From Clostridium sp031626875 (GTDB lineage: Bacteria > Bacillota > Clostridia > Clostridiales > Clostridiaceae): DNA of 64,000 nt. This document shows positions 1-7,957 of the stretch, one piece after another (the stretch's first letter is position 1; each line of letters opens with the position of its first letter). A program made the position numbers and the translations under genes. Where the stretch lies: contig NZ_JANDMF010000005.1 in NCBI RefSeq assembly GCF_031626875.1, forward strand, positions 62,001-126,000. The letters run 5' to 3'. The notes beneath the pieces were generated by a model. The model saw only the letters and a list, made by a program, of their open reading frames with translations. It searched no databases and was not told the origin of the DNA.

Positions 1-1500
1 AATTAATTCACTGTCTCCATTTACCATATCCTCAATAACTTTTTCTGAAACTTCAAATTTGTCTGATCCAACTTCCTTAATCTTACCTTCAACTAAACCA
101 AGAATATTTCCTTCTTTGATTTCTAGTCCATCCATCTCTGTATCCCTTACTGCATAAGTTATAGATCCAGTGCTTACTGTTTCCATAATCTTTTTAAGAT
201 CAGCTTCATTATCTTGAGCTTCAGCATCACCATTAAACATAGTTATACAAGTAATACCTTGTGGAATCGAAGTAGTTGGTATAACTCTAACATCCTTATC
301 TGTTATTTCAGCAGCTTGAGTTGCAGCCATGATAATATTTTTATTATTAGGTAATATAAAAATGTGTTCTGCATTAAGCTTATCTATACATTCAAGCATG
401 TCTTGAGTTGAAGGATTCATTGTTTGACCACCTTCAATTACATAATCAGCCCCAAGATCCTTGAAGATATTAGTTATTCCACTTCCCATAGCTACAGTAA
501 TAAATCCATATTTCTTAGATTCTGCAGCTACTTCATCACTTGCCATACTACCTTCTTCAATTTCTTGTTCATTTAGTAAAAGTTCTCTATGTTCTTCTCT
601 CATATTATCAATTTTTATCTTAGAAAGTTCTCCATACTTCACAGCCTTTGATAGAACATTTCCTGGATCATTAGTGTGTATATGAACCTTAATTACATCT
701 TCATATCCAACAACTATCATAGAATCTCCCAAATGTTCTATTTCACTTTGGAATTTCTTTGATTCACTAGCCTCACCTAATATAATAAATTCAGTACAAT
801 ACCCAAATTTAATATCTGTATCAGCTGTAGATTGAGCTCCAATCTTTACTCCTGAAGATATATTTATATCTTTAACTTCAGCTTGTATTCCTTCCTTAAG
901 AGCAGCTGTCATACCTTGTAATATAATGTAAAGTCCCATTCCACCTGAATCAACTACCTTTGCTTTTTTTAAAGCAGGAAGTAACTCTGGTGTCTTATCA
1001 AGCATAACCTTTGCAGCTTTTGTTACCTCATCCATAAGTTCTGCTATATCACCATTATTGCTTTGAAGCCCAGCTTCAGCTGTTGCTCTAATTACTGAAA
1101 GAATAGTTCCTTCAGTTGGTCTCATAACAGCCTTATAAGCTGAATCAGCTCCTTGTTTTAATGCAGCTGCCATCTGCCCTGCATCAGCTTCATTAAGACC
1201 TTCTAGCCCTTTAGATATACCTCTAAATATTTGTGATAAAATTACCCCAGAATTTCCTCTTGCCCCCATCAAAGCACCCTTTGCAAGCACTTTAGATACT
1301 TCCCCAATAGACGTAGAGTTTAAATTTTCTATTTCCTTTACTGCCGCCTTAAATGTCATAGACATATTTGTTCCTGTATCACCATCTGGAACAGGAAAAA
1401 CATTTAACGCATTAACAAAATCACTTTCCTCAGACAATCTATTACTAGCGTTTACAACCATGTTATAAAAATCACGGCCATTAATTGATATATATTCCAT
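1..1500 (-). CDS. fakA: FakA/YloV family fatty acid kinase catalytic subunit (3' end outside window)
   Basis: The frame is open for 500 codons from an ATG at 1500 and runs off the window edge, so only the C-terminus is missing (family members are about 550 residues). The N-terminal DhaL-type nucleotide-binding domain carries the motif NVFPVPDGDTGTNM at residues 33-46, typical of YloV/FakA. FakA phosphorylates fatty acids presented by a FakB protein, feeding exogenous fatty acids into phospholipid synthesis. A GGAGG at 1506-1510 overlaps the asp23-family stop codon. A second ATG at 1503 is only two bases from it, so 1500 is preferred. The asp23-fakA pairing next to rpmB is the conserved Bacillus order (yloU-yloV). 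No FakB gene is visible here. Confidence 0.9.
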   Translation of the reverse strand, partial: MEYISINGRDFYNMVVNASNRLSEESDFVNALNVFPVPDGDTGTNMSMTFKAAVKEIENLNSTSIGEVSKVLAKGALMGARGNSGVILSQIFRGISKGLEGLNEADAGQMAAALKQGADSAYKAVMRPTEGTILSVIRATAEAGLQSNNGDIAELMDEVTKAAKVMLDKTPELLPALKKAKVVDSGGMGLYIILQGMTAALKEGIQAEVKDINISSGVKIGAQSTADTDIKFGYCTEFIILGEASESKKFQSEIEHLGDSMIVVGYEDVIKVHIHTNDPGNVLSKAVKYGELSKIKIDNMREEHRELLLNEQEIEEGSMASDEVAAESKKYGFITVAMGSGITNIFKDLGADYVIEGGQTMNPSTQDMLECIDKLNAEHIFILPNNKNIIMAATQAAEITDKDVRVIPTTSIPQGITCITMFNGDAEAQDNEADLKKIMETVSTGSITYAVRDTEMDGLEIKEGNILGLVEGKIKEVGSDKFEVSEKVIEDMVNGDSELI

Positions 1501-1509
1501 CATTACCTC

Positions 1510-1860
1510 CTAGACTCTTACCGCTTGAACATTTACTGTTACTGATGAAACTTTTAGCCCTGTAAAGTTTTCAACACTATAACGAACCTTTTGTATTATA
1601 TTATTTGCTATAACAGAAATTTTAGTTCCGTACTCCACCATTACAAATAATTCAATATTTAATCTATCTCCTTCAGTAAGTGTAATCTTAACTCCCTTAC
1701 TTAAATTTTCTACTCTCATAAGTTCCCAAAAACCTTCTCCAGCATTTTTAGACACCATGCCTACTACTCCATAACATTCCATAGTAGATAATCCAACTAT
1801 CTTCGCTAAAACTTCATCAGAGTAATGTATATATCCATTTTCCTTTGAAAATCCAACCAT
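1510..1860 (-). CDS. Asp23/Gls24 family envelope stress protein (YloU-like)
   Basis: A 116-residue protein with the compact alpha/beta pattern of the Asp23 family and conserved stretches such as GVVGMVSKN and MVEYGTKI. The family includes the Staphylococcus membrane-anchored Asp23 and Bacillus YloU, which are linked to envelope homeostasis; no enzymatic activity is known. The ATG at 1860 is chosen because GAGGAGG lies just upstream; an in-frame ATG at 1884 would place that ribosome binding site inside the coding region. It is first in the transcript with fakA, behind a good sigma-A promoter at 1892-1920, and diverges from rpmB. The family assignment is firm; the function is inferred from neighbours. 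Confidence 0.85.
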   Translation of the reverse strand: MVGFSKENGYIHYSDEVLAKIVGLSTMECYGVVGMVSKNAGEGFWELMRVENLSKGVKITLTEGDRLNIELFVMVEYGTKISVIANNIIQKVRYSVENFTGLKVSSVTVNVQAVRV

Positions 1861-1891
1861 TACAACTCCTCCTCTTCTTTCCATATCTCTT

Positions 1892-1920
1892 ATTTTAGCC
1901 TACAAATTTATATTATTCAA
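1892..1920 (-). promoter_or_regulatory. Sigma-A promoter of the asp23-fakA operon
   Basis: Reading the minus strand, TTGAAT (1915-1920) is followed after 17 bases by TAAAAT (1892-1897), about 30 bases upstream of the ATG at 1860. Confidence 0.6.
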
Positions 1921-1971
1921 GATTTATCTATATAATAATAGTATCATCCTTTAATTTATTTTATATTTCAC

Positions 1972-2001
1972 TTGATTTTTTTATACTTATTGTGATAAAA
2001 T
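1972..2001 (+). promoter_or_regulatory. Sigma-A promoter of rpmB
   Basis: TTGATT (1972-1977), an 18-base spacer and TAAAAT (1996-2001), about 55 bases upstream of the rpmB start. It diverges from the asp23 promoter. Confidence 0.55.
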
Positions 2002-2055
2002 CTTTATTGTCCTATTGAAGAGAATTATCTTCATTAAATAAGGAGGTGTTTTCAA

Positions 2056-2247
2056 GTGTCAAGAAGATGCGAGATATGTAATAAAGGCGTTGTATCTGGA
2101 GTACAATTCAGCCATTCACATCGTCAATCAAAGAGAACTTGGGCTCCTAACATAAAGAGAGTAAAAGCTTTAGTTAACGGAACTCCAAAAACAGTTCACG
2201 TTTGCACAAGATGCTTAAGATCTGGTAAGGTACAAAGAGCAATATAA
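2056..2247 (+). CDS. rpmB: 50S ribosomal protein L28
   Basis: A 63-residue protein matching L28 in length and sequence (MSRRCEICNKG start, NIKRVKALVNG core). It is a large-subunit ribosomal protein. Four cysteines in two CxxC pairs (C5, C8, C50, C53) make this the zinc-binding form rather than the cysteine-free paralogue some bacteria use under zinc limitation. The start is GTG with a strong AGGAGGTG at 2041-2048. It is one of only three plus-strand genes in the window, is monocistronic, and is followed directly by a hairpin terminator. The spoVM/asp23/fakA surroundings match Bacillus subtilis. Confidence 0.97.
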   Translation: MSRRCEICNKGVVSGVQFSHSHRQSKRTWAPNIKRVKALVNGTPKTVHVCTRCLRSGKVQRAI

Positions 2248-2257
2248 GTTCAAATAG

Positions 2258-2287
2258 AAAAATGCATTAATAATGCATTTTTTTATT
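2258..2287 (+). terminator. Terminator of rpmB
   Basis: An 11-bp A/T-rich inverted repeat (2258-2268 with 2272-2282, core AATGCATT) followed by a T run, eleven bases after the rpmB stop codon. Confidence 0.75.
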
Positions 2288-2292
2288 TCAAA

Positions 2293-2327
2293 AAAAATCT
2301 TGAGATTAAAAAAATCTCAAGATTTTT
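2293..2327 (-). terminator. Terminator of the rsgA-rpe-thiN-spoVM transcript
   Basis: A perfect 15-bp stem (2293-2307 with 2313-2327) with a five-base loop, followed on the minus strand by eight T residues. It lies just past the spoVM stop at 2344. It is nearly symmetrical and may also back up the rpmB terminator. Confidence 0.75.
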
Positions 2328-2343
2328 ACTTTATGTAGTCTAA

Positions 2344-2412
2344 TTATTTTCTTATAAAAAATCTAATAAATCTTGATAAAAATTTAGGCAACTTAACAGC
2401 AAATATCTTCAT
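2344..2412 (-). CDS. spoVM: Stage V sporulation protein SpoVM (22 aa)
   Basis: A 22-codon reading frame, ATG at 2412 to TAA at 2344, preceded by a GGGGG ribosome binding site. The peptide starts MKIFAVKLPKFLSRFIRFF, closely matching the Bacillus SpoVM pattern MKFYTIKLPKFLGGIVR, including the helix-breaking proline at position 9. SpoVM is an amphipathic helix that recognises the convex forespore membrane and anchors SpoIVA, which is encoded at 23653-25131. Its place between thiN and rpmB is the same as in B. subtilis, a strong independent argument. It is four residues shorter than the 26-residue B. subtilis peptide. Confidence 0.9.
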   Translation of the reverse strand: MKIFAVKLPKFLSRFIRFFIRK

Positions 2413-2491
2413 AAATACCCCCAAAATCAATTAATAAAAAATATCTTTACTATAATATATAAAATCAAGTTATTTTTTATGTCATTAATTT

Positions 2492-3127
2492 TTAATCTAC
2501 TGGAAAAATTACCATAATAATTCCTGAATTAAAGGATATAACAATATCACTATCTATAAACTCATTGCAAATAGCCCTTGGTTCAAGTAAAGTCATATCA
2601 TAATTGCTTAACTCATACTTAGCACCTTTTATATTCACATTAATTACTATATCTGAAAGAGAATGAAAACTTATAAGTTCTCCATATTTTCCTTTAAAAG
2701 TTGTCTCTTTATCTATTAATAAAATTCTATTATGATCATCTATAATTTCTGTTTTAACTTCTTCTCTAAGGGATTTCAGAAGAATTCCAACATTTCCAAG
2801 ACTATGATCTACTCTACTACCAGTAGCTCCAAAAAATAATATTTCAGTAGCTCCTACTTCTTTTGCCTTTTCATAACCTAAATCTGTATCTGTATAATCT
2901 TTCTCAGGATTAAAAGTTAAGATTTTAGTTCCTTTTGCCTTAAAACTTTCAATCACTTCTTTCTTTGCAGAATCAAAATCTCCCAAAATCATATCAGGCT
3001 CTATTTCATATTCATACAAACAGTTGCAACCTTTATCCACACCAATTATAAAATCATCTTTTTTTATGTAACTAAGCAAAAGTTCTTTTGAAGGTTTATA
3101 TCCCCCGCTAACAACTATAGCCCTCAT
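2492..3127 (-). CDS. thiN: Thiamine pyrophosphokinase
   Basis: A 211-residue protein that transfers pyrophosphate from ATP to thiamine, giving thiamine diphosphate. Family motifs visible are GDFDS at residues 49-53, the DYTDTDL stretch near residue 78, and a GATGSRVDHS stretch near residue 100, with a beta-rich C-terminal thiamine-binding half. Its ATG overlaps the rpe stop as ATGA, so the two are translationally coupled in the order rsgA-rpe-thiN-spoVM, as in Bacillus. No TPP riboswitch is visible upstream, consistent with a salvage enzyme carried by a housekeeping operon. Confidence 0.93.
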   Translation of the reverse strand: MRAIVVSGGYKPSKELLLSYIKKDDFIIGVDKGCNCLYEYEIEPDMILGDFDSAKKEVIESFKAKGTKILTFNPEKDYTDTDLGYEKAKEVGATEILFFGATGSRVDHSLGNVGILLKSLREEVKTEIIDDHNRILLIDKETTFKGKYGELISFHSLSDIVINVNIKGAKYELSNYDMTLLEPRAICNEFIDSDIVISFNSGIIMVIFPVD

Positions 3128-3777
3128 TTCAACCTATTCCTTAACCCTTCTATGTTCTTTTCTACTTCATTATTTTTAAACACAGCAGAACCTGCAACAG
3201 CAACTGTGACACCTGCCTCAACTATTTCTTTAATATTACCCTCACTTACTCCACCATCAATTTGAATCAATAAATCTTTATTATATTTATGCTTAAGTTC
3301 ATTTACTTCTCTTATCTTATCTAAAGAATAAGGTATAAACTTTTGGCCTCCAAATCCAGGATTAACTGACATAATAAGCACCATATCAATGCTACTTATT
3401 AAATCTTTTATCAAATGTACTGGTGTCCCTGGATTTAAAGCTATCCCTACTTTAATTCCTTTTGATTTAATAAGTTGTATTGTTCTATCAATATGTTTAT
3501 CCGCTTCATAATGAACTGTTATTATATCTGCGCCAGCATCAACAAAATCCTCTATAAATCTACTTGGTTCATTTATCATTAAATGGACATCAAATACCTT
3601 ATCTGTTTTATTTCTTAAAGCTTTCACTATAGGAGCACCTAAAGTTATATTTGGCACAAATTGCCCATCCATAACATCTATATGAATCCAATCTGCCCCT
3701 ACCTTTCCTAATGTTTCTACATCTTCTCCAAGTTTTGAAAAATCAGCTGATAATATCGATGGTGATATCATTACCAT
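3124..3777 (-). CDS. rpe: Ribulose-phosphate 3-epimerase
   Basis: A 217-residue TIM-barrel enzyme of the pentose phosphate pathway interconverting ribulose 5-phosphate and xylulose 5-phosphate. Visible are SPSILSADFSKLG at the N-terminus, the metal-site segment HIDVMDGQFVPN, MSVNPGFGGQKF and QIDGGV, all family signatures in the right order. Length is normal. The ATG at 3777 has AAGGGGG about nine bases upstream and lies inside the 3' end of rsgA (7-base overlap). An internal ATG two codons later is a weaker alternative start. Confidence 0.96.
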   Translation of the reverse strand: MVMISPSILSADFSKLGEDVETLGKVGADWIHIDVMDGQFVPNITLGAPIVKALRNKTDKVFDVHLMINEPSRFIEDFVDAGADIITVHYEADKHIDRTIQLIKSKGIKVGIALNPGTPVHLIKDLISSIDMVLIMSVNPGFGGQKFIPYSLDKIREVNELKHKYNKDLLIQIDGGVSEGNIKEIVEAGVTVAVAGSAVFKNNEVEKNIEGLRNRLK

Positions 3778-4640
3778 TTATATTTTCCCCCTTCTATTAT
3801 TTCTTCTAATGTTTTTACATAAAATTCATATCTATGTTTATTAATTTTTCCTTCTTCGACTGCCTCTTTTATAGCACAGCCTGGTTCTTTATAATGAAGG
3901 CAACCTCTAAATTTGCATGAATCATTTAATTCTTCAAATTCAGGAAAGCAATATCTTAGGTTTTCTTTATCCATAAAAGAAACATCTAAAGTTGAAAACC
4001 CTGGTGTATCCACAATAAATCCATTATCAACTTCAATAAGTTCACTATGTCTTGTAGTATGTTTTCCCCTACCTATCTTTTCACTAACTTTTCCTGTTTC
4101 CATATGATTTCTTTCAGTTAATGTATTTATTAATGTTGATTTTCCAGCTCCAGAAGGGCCACAAAGAACTGTAACATTATCTTTCATTCTTTCTTTTAAT
4201 GAATCTACTCCTATGCCTTTTTTGGCATTTATAAATAACACTTCATATCCTATATCATTTATTTTATTTTTTACTATTTCTCTTTCTTCTTCTGAAACTA
4301 AATCAATTTTATTTAAACACACTATAGTTTCAATATTATTACTTTCACATAATACTAAAAACCTATTTAACAAATCATAATTTAAATCAGGATTTTTAAT
4401 AGCAAAAACCACAAAGGCTAAAGTTACATTAGCTACGGTTGGTCTTATGAGTTCTGAGCATCTTTTATGAATATCTTCAATGACACCCTTTCCATTTTCC
4501 ACCTTTATAGTTACATTATCTCCAACCATAGGCTTCATATCTTTATGACGAAATTTACCTCTAGCTTTGCACTCTATTATACCTTTAGTTGTTTTTATGT
4601 AATAAAATCCACCTATACCTTTAATTATTTTACCTTCCAT
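3771..4640 (-). CDS. rsgA: Ribosome small-subunit-dependent GTPase A
   Basis: A 289-residue circularly permuted GTPase that acts late in 30S maturation. The order shows the permutation: an OB-fold N-terminus, then LNKID (G4), then the P-loop GPSGAGKS, then DTPGFS (G3), ending in a Cys/His zinc knuckle (C-FRGCLHYKEPGC). The ATG at 4640 is chosen because GGAGGT lies four bases upstream; an upstream in-frame ATG at 4658 has no ribosome binding site. In other bacteria RsgA and PASTA kinases are functionally linked, and here they are adjacent, although a terminator and a separate promoter lie between them. Confidence 0.95.
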   Translation of the reverse strand: MEGKIIKGIGGFYYIKTTKGIIECKARGKFRHKDMKPMVGDNVTIKVENGKGVIEDIHKRCSELIRPTVANVTLAFVVFAIKNPDLNYDLLNRFLVLCESNNIETIVCLNKIDLVSEEEREIVKNKINDIGYEVLFINAKKGIGVDSLKERMKDNVTVLCGPSGAGKSTLINTLTERNHMETGKVSEKIGRGKHTTRHSELIEVDNGFIVDTPGFSTLDVSFMDKENLRYCFPEFEELNDSCKFRGCLHYKEPGCAIKEAVEEGKINKHRYEFYVKTLEEIIEGGKYKW

Positions 4641-4668
4641 AGTACCTCCAAAAAACATTTCTTTATAT

Positions 4669-4698
4669 ATAATAACCAGATTTTAATCATAATTGCAA
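4669..4698 (-). promoter_or_regulatory. Sigma-A promoter of the rsgA operon
   Basis: Minus-strand TTGCAA (4693-4698), an 18-base spacer and TATTAT (4669-4674), about 30 bases upstream of the rsgA ATG. An almost identical copy occurs at 7789-7818 because the segment was duplicated. Confidence 0.6.
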
Positions 4699-4787
4699 AT
4701 CAAATAGTAATTTTTAATTTATTCTTAAAAATATTTTTCTTCTCAAGATTGAACTTTCAACTTATTTTTTTGTCATAAATAGCAAAT

Positions 4788-4844
4788 AAAAAAGGAGTAT
4801 TCCTAAATGATTTTACATAGTCATTTTGAAATAACTCCTTTATT
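4788..4844 (-). terminator. Terminator after the first prkC copy
   Basis: An AAAGGAGT / ACTCCTTT stem enclosing a second inverted repeat (AAATGA/TCATTT), followed on the minus strand by a T-rich run, ten bases after the prkC stop. Confidence 0.7.
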
Positions 4845-4853
4845 TTTATACTT

Positions 4854-6881
4854 TTATTGTTTCTCTGGATCAGTGTTCTTTCCTGGATCGGTTGGCTTTT
4901 TTGGATCAGTTGTCTTTCCTGGGTCAGGTGTTGTTGTATTTTGTTTAAATGTCAAAGTTATTGTACTACCTTCATCATAGGAACCTTTACTCCAATCAAT
5001 TAAAGTTCCTGTTCCACCTGCTGCATTTGGCTTTAACCCTGCTCCTTCTACAAGTTCCATAGCTTCATCCATAGACATACCTGCTTTTAATCCTATTTTA
5101 GTTGTATCTATTTTCTTTTTTTCTGGAGCTTTATACTTCCAATAAGTAATAGTAACTTGTGTTCCAGGTTTAACAGACTGTCCAGATGAAGGAGACATAC
5201 TGCTTACCTTACCATCTTTACTTTGATCCTCAGTTGTCTGTGACACAGTATTAACACTTAGGCCCAAATTACTTAATGATTGTGTTGCATCATCTAATGA
5301 TTTATTTCTTACATCCGGTACAGTAACATATTTTACTGATGGCCCAGTACTTACATATATAGTTATCTTCGTATCTGCAGCAACTTCAGAATTAGCTGTT
5401 GGATCAGTTTTTATAACATTCCCACTTGGTATTGAATCATCTGATTGATTTTTAACTTCATAATTTGTTAATTTGCTCTTTTCAAGTATTTTCTTAGCAT
5501 CATCAATAGATTCTTCTGTAATATCTGGGACTTTAATTTTTGTCACTCCAGCACTTAGCATTACTCTAACCTTATCACCCTTTTTAACACTGCTACCTAC
5601 ATCTGGAGATACTTCTAGTACAGTATTCTCTGGTTCTGTGCTTTCCTCTGTTCCAGCTTCTTCTAATGTTAGCCCAACTTTATCTAATTCTGCCTTTGCT
5701 TGATCTAAAGACATTCCTTTAATGTTAGGAACTTTAACTTCCTCTGCCTGTTTTTCACCTGCACTATTATTACCATACATTAACGCTCCAGCACCAGTAA
5801 CTACTAACAGCAACGCTATAACTGCTATAATGGCCATTATTAATTTTTTCTTATTTTTTTTATTCTTTTCTTTTTTTGGTGATTCATGGTCTTCATCCTC
5901 ATACTCTTCATCTTCATCATAATACTCTTCATCCTCATCATAGTAATCTTCATCTTCATCAACATCTTTACTTTCAGGAAGATCTTCAAGTTCTGGATTT
6001 ACAGCTGGCATAACCATTGTACGACCATCATTAGCATCTACTTTTTGATCTATTATAGCATTTGGATCTTCTTTAATTTTTTCAAGATCACTTATTAATT
6101 CTTTTGCTGTTTGATATCTTTTACTTGCGTCTTTTTCCATAGTTTTAAGTATCAACTTATTTAAACTATCTGGAACCCTTGAATTTAATTGTTTTGGAGG
6201 TACAACCTCTTCTTGTATATGTTTCAAAGCAATTGTCACAGGTGAATCTGCTTCAAATGGTAATTTACCTGTAACCATTTCATATAAAACTATTCCTAAT
6301 GAATATATGTCTGTTCTTACATCTACAATACTTCCCCTAGCTTGTTCTGGTGAAAGATACTGTGCAGATCCCATTATTGTTGTTGTATTTGTTAACGTGG
6401 CTGAACTTACAGATTTCGCTATTCCAAAGTCTGTTACTTTTATAAAACCTTCTTCTGTAACTAATACATTTTGTGGTTTTACATCTCTATGAATAATGTT
6501 ATTTTTATGGGCACACTCCAAAGCTTTTGCTATTTTTGTTCCTATTCTTATAGTAGTTTCATAATTCAACTTACCAAATTCAACTATTACTTCCTTTAAA
6601 GTTTTCCCCTTAACATATTCCATAACTATATAATTAATCTCATCTTGTGTTCCTACATCTAAAACATTAACGATATTACTATGGGACAAAGTTGCTATAG
6701 CAGTAGCTTCTCTTTTAAACTTATCAACTATATCTTCATTGTCTGATAATTCTTTCTTTAATACTTTTACAGCTACATTTCTATTTAACTTACTATCTAA
6801 GGCTTTATATACTATAGACATCCCACCTTCACCGATTTGCTCTAGTATCTCATACCTGTTCCCTAATATTTCTCCTATCAT
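4854..6881 (-). CDS. prkC: PASTA-domain Ser/Thr protein kinase, copy 1
   Basis: A 675-residue membrane kinase. Residues 1 to about 270 form a complete kinase domain: glycine loop IGEGG, VAVKVLK lysine, HRDVKPQN catalytic loop, DFG, and a Thr-rich activation loop (TLTNTTTIMGSAQYLSPEQ). An acidic Asp/Glu/Tyr linker, one transmembrane helix (about residues 345-370), three full PASTA repeats, a degenerate fourth and a Pro/Thr/Asp-Pro tail follow. PASTA kinases sense muropeptides or lipid II and control wall synthesis and spore germination. The start at 6881 is preferred over an ATG at 6899 inside stp, since GAGAGG precedes it. It is paralogous to 7958-9898, with one more PASTA repeat. Confidence 0.95.
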   Translation of the reverse strand: MIGEILGNRYEILEQIGEGGMSIVYKALDSKLNRNVAVKVLKKELSDNEDIVDKFKREATAIATLSHSNIVNVLDVGTQDEINYIVMEYVKGKTLKEVIVEFGKLNYETTIRIGTKIAKALECAHKNNIIHRDVKPQNVLVTEEGFIKVTDFGIAKSVSSATLTNTTTIMGSAQYLSPEQARGSIVDVRTDIYSLGIVLYEMVTGKLPFEADSPVTIALKHIQEEVVPPKQLNSRVPDSLNKLILKTMEKDASKRYQTAKELISDLEKIKEDPNAIIDQKVDANDGRTMVMPAVNPELEDLPESKDVDEDEDYYDEDEEYYDEDEEYEDEDHESPKKEKNKKNKKKLIMAIIAVIALLLVVTGAGALMYGNNSAGEKQAEEVKVPNIKGMSLDQAKAELDKVGLTLEEAGTEESTEPENTVLEVSPDVGSSVKKGDKVRVMLSAGVTKIKVPDITEESIDDAKKILEKSKLTNYEVKNQSDDSIPSGNVIKTDPTANSEVAADTKITIYVSTGPSVKYVTVPDVRNKSLDDATQSLSNLGLSVNTVSQTTEDQSKDGKVSSMSPSSGQSVKPGTQVTITYWKYKAPEKKKIDTTKIGLKAGMSMDEAMELVEGAGLKPNAAGGTGTLIDWSKGSYDEGSTITLTFKQNTTTPDPGKTTDPKKPTDPGKNTDPEKQ

Positions 6882-6882
6882 G

Positions 6883-7602
6883 CTACCTCTCTCCTCCAAA
6901 CAACAAAACTGTTATATTATCTCTGCCTCCCTTGTATTTAGCAAGATTAACAAGTTTTTCACAAATGCTAATTAGTTCTTTATTTTCATTAACAATGGTT
7001 ATCATTTCTTCTTTTGTCACTTCATTTGTTAACCCATCTGAACATAATAAATATATGTCATATGTATCTTTATCTATGACAAAAATATCTACCTCTACTA
7101 GTTCATTTGTACCAACTGCCCTAGTAATGATATTTTTTTGGGGATGATTCACCGCTTCCAACTCAGTAATTGTCCCAAGATCAACCAATTCCTGTACTAA
7201 AGAATGATCCTTTGTTATTTTTACTATGTCATTTCCTTTAACTCCATAGCAAGAACTATCTCCTACATTTGCAACTATAACTTTATCCTTTATTTCAAGA
7301 CATGCAGTAATAGTAGTTCCCATTCCATTTAAATAATTCATTTGTTTAGAATAAATAAAAATGTCCTGATTAACTCTTTCAATAGACTTCTTTAAAAGTT
7401 CTTCTGCATTTTCTTCATTAAAATCTTCTACAATATATTTGACCACGCCTTCAGCTGCCATTTTACTTGCAACTTCTCCAGCATTATGACCTCCCATTCC
7501 ATCTGCGACTACATAAATTTTATATTCATTTTCTTCATGGTAGTACACAAAATCTTCATTAAGACTTCTTACCATTCCTTTATCAGTTAGAAAACTAATC
7601 AT
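6883..7602 (-). CDS. stp: PP2C-family Ser/Thr phosphatase, copy 1
   Basis: A 239-residue Stp1/PrpC-type protein phosphatase, the usual partner that reverses PASTA-kinase phosphorylation. Metal-ligand motifs are intact: NEDF at residues 15-18, VADGMGGHNAGEVAS starting at residue 32, SDGLTNEV and GGRDNIT near the C-terminus. The ATG has an excellent GGGGGGAG upstream. One base separates its stop from the preferred prkC start. It is nearly identical in design to the copy at 9900-10619. Upstream lies no gene but a duplication scar and a copy of the rsgA promoter. Confidence 0.95.
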   Translation of the reverse strand: MISFLTDKGMVRSLNEDFVYYHEENEYKIYVVADGMGGHNAGEVASKMAAEGVVKYIVEDFNEENAEELLKKSIERVNQDIFIYSKQMNYLNGMGTTITACLEIKDKVIVANVGDSSCYGVKGNDIVKITKDHSLVQELVDLGTITELEAVNHPQKNIITRAVGTNELVEVDIFVIDKDTYDIYLLCSDGLTNEVTKEEMITIVNENKELISICEKLVNLAKYKGGRDNITVLLFGGER

Positions 7603-7623
7603 AAACTCCCCCCTCTTTTGGTA

Positions 7624-7740
7624 TTAATTATTAGTCTTTAATTTAGTGTGAATTCTTTAAGTTGTCCACATGATGCAACTTTCTTTTTCTTTTTTAAAAA
7701 ACCTCAATCCCTAATTTTTAATGTATTTTGAAAAACCTTA
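7624..7740 (-). pseudogene. Decayed copy of the rlmN 3' end (duplication scar)
   Basis: This stretch aligns by eye with the last 100-130 bases of intact rlmN at 10640-10770. Shared blocks include ATTATTAGTCTTT, AAGTTGTCCACA, ACCTCAATCCCTA and TTTAATGTATTTT, in the same order and strand. Insertions and deletions break the frame, so it cannot encode the C-terminus. At 7736-7765 it passes into sequence resembling the rsgA start region (TTAATTATTTTAC, as at 4621-4632). It is therefore the fusion point of a tandem duplication that ran from rsgA to rlmN. It now forms the leader of stp copy 1. Confidence 0.8.
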
Positions 7741-7788
7741 ATTATTTTACCCTTAACATGTTCTCTCAAAAAAATATTTCTCTTATAT

Positions 7789-7818
7789 ATAATAACCAGA
7801 TTTTGAGTTTAATTGCAA
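7789..7818 (-). promoter_or_regulatory. Duplicated rsgA promoter, now upstream of stp-prkC copy 1
   Basis: TTGCAA (7813-7818), 18 bases, TATTAT (7789-7794): both hexamers and the spacing are preserved from the rsgA promoter at 4669-4698. The next gene downstream is stp copy 1 (start 7602). Confidence 0.6.
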
Positions 7819-7888
7819 ATTAAATAATGATTTTTAATTAATTCTTAAAATGTTTTTGATTTATAATATATTTACATTTCTTATCAAA

Positions 7889-7944
7889 CACAAAAGGAGT
7901 GTTCTAAAATAATAAAAATCTTATCTTAAAACATCTCCTTTTGT
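7889..7944 (-). terminator. Terminator after the second prkC copy
   Basis: ACAAAAGGAG / CTCCTTTTGT stem with an internal AT-rich loop, fourteen bases past the prkC stop. It is the duplicated counterpart of the hairpin at 4788-4844. The T run is interrupted by G, so efficiency may be lower. Confidence 0.55.
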
Positions 7945-7957
7945 ATATTATTACTTT

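Noticed and set aside
4467..4778. Plus-strand 103-codon frame across the rsgA start
   Set aside because: It covers the rsgA promoter and 5' end antisense, is low-complexity hydrophobic, and has no start signals.
5880..5965. Short repeats resembling a direct-repeat array (TCATCATAATACTCTTCATC)
   Set aside because: They are codon repeats for Tyr-Asp-Glu in the kinase linkers, also seen at 8925-8965, not CRISPR or a regulatory repeat.
5473..6492. Several plus-strand open frames opposite prkC, rich in Phe, Ile and Ser
   Set aside because: They are antisense reflections of the acidic Asp/Glu linker and PASTA repeats of prkC, with no ribosome binding sites or recognisable domains.
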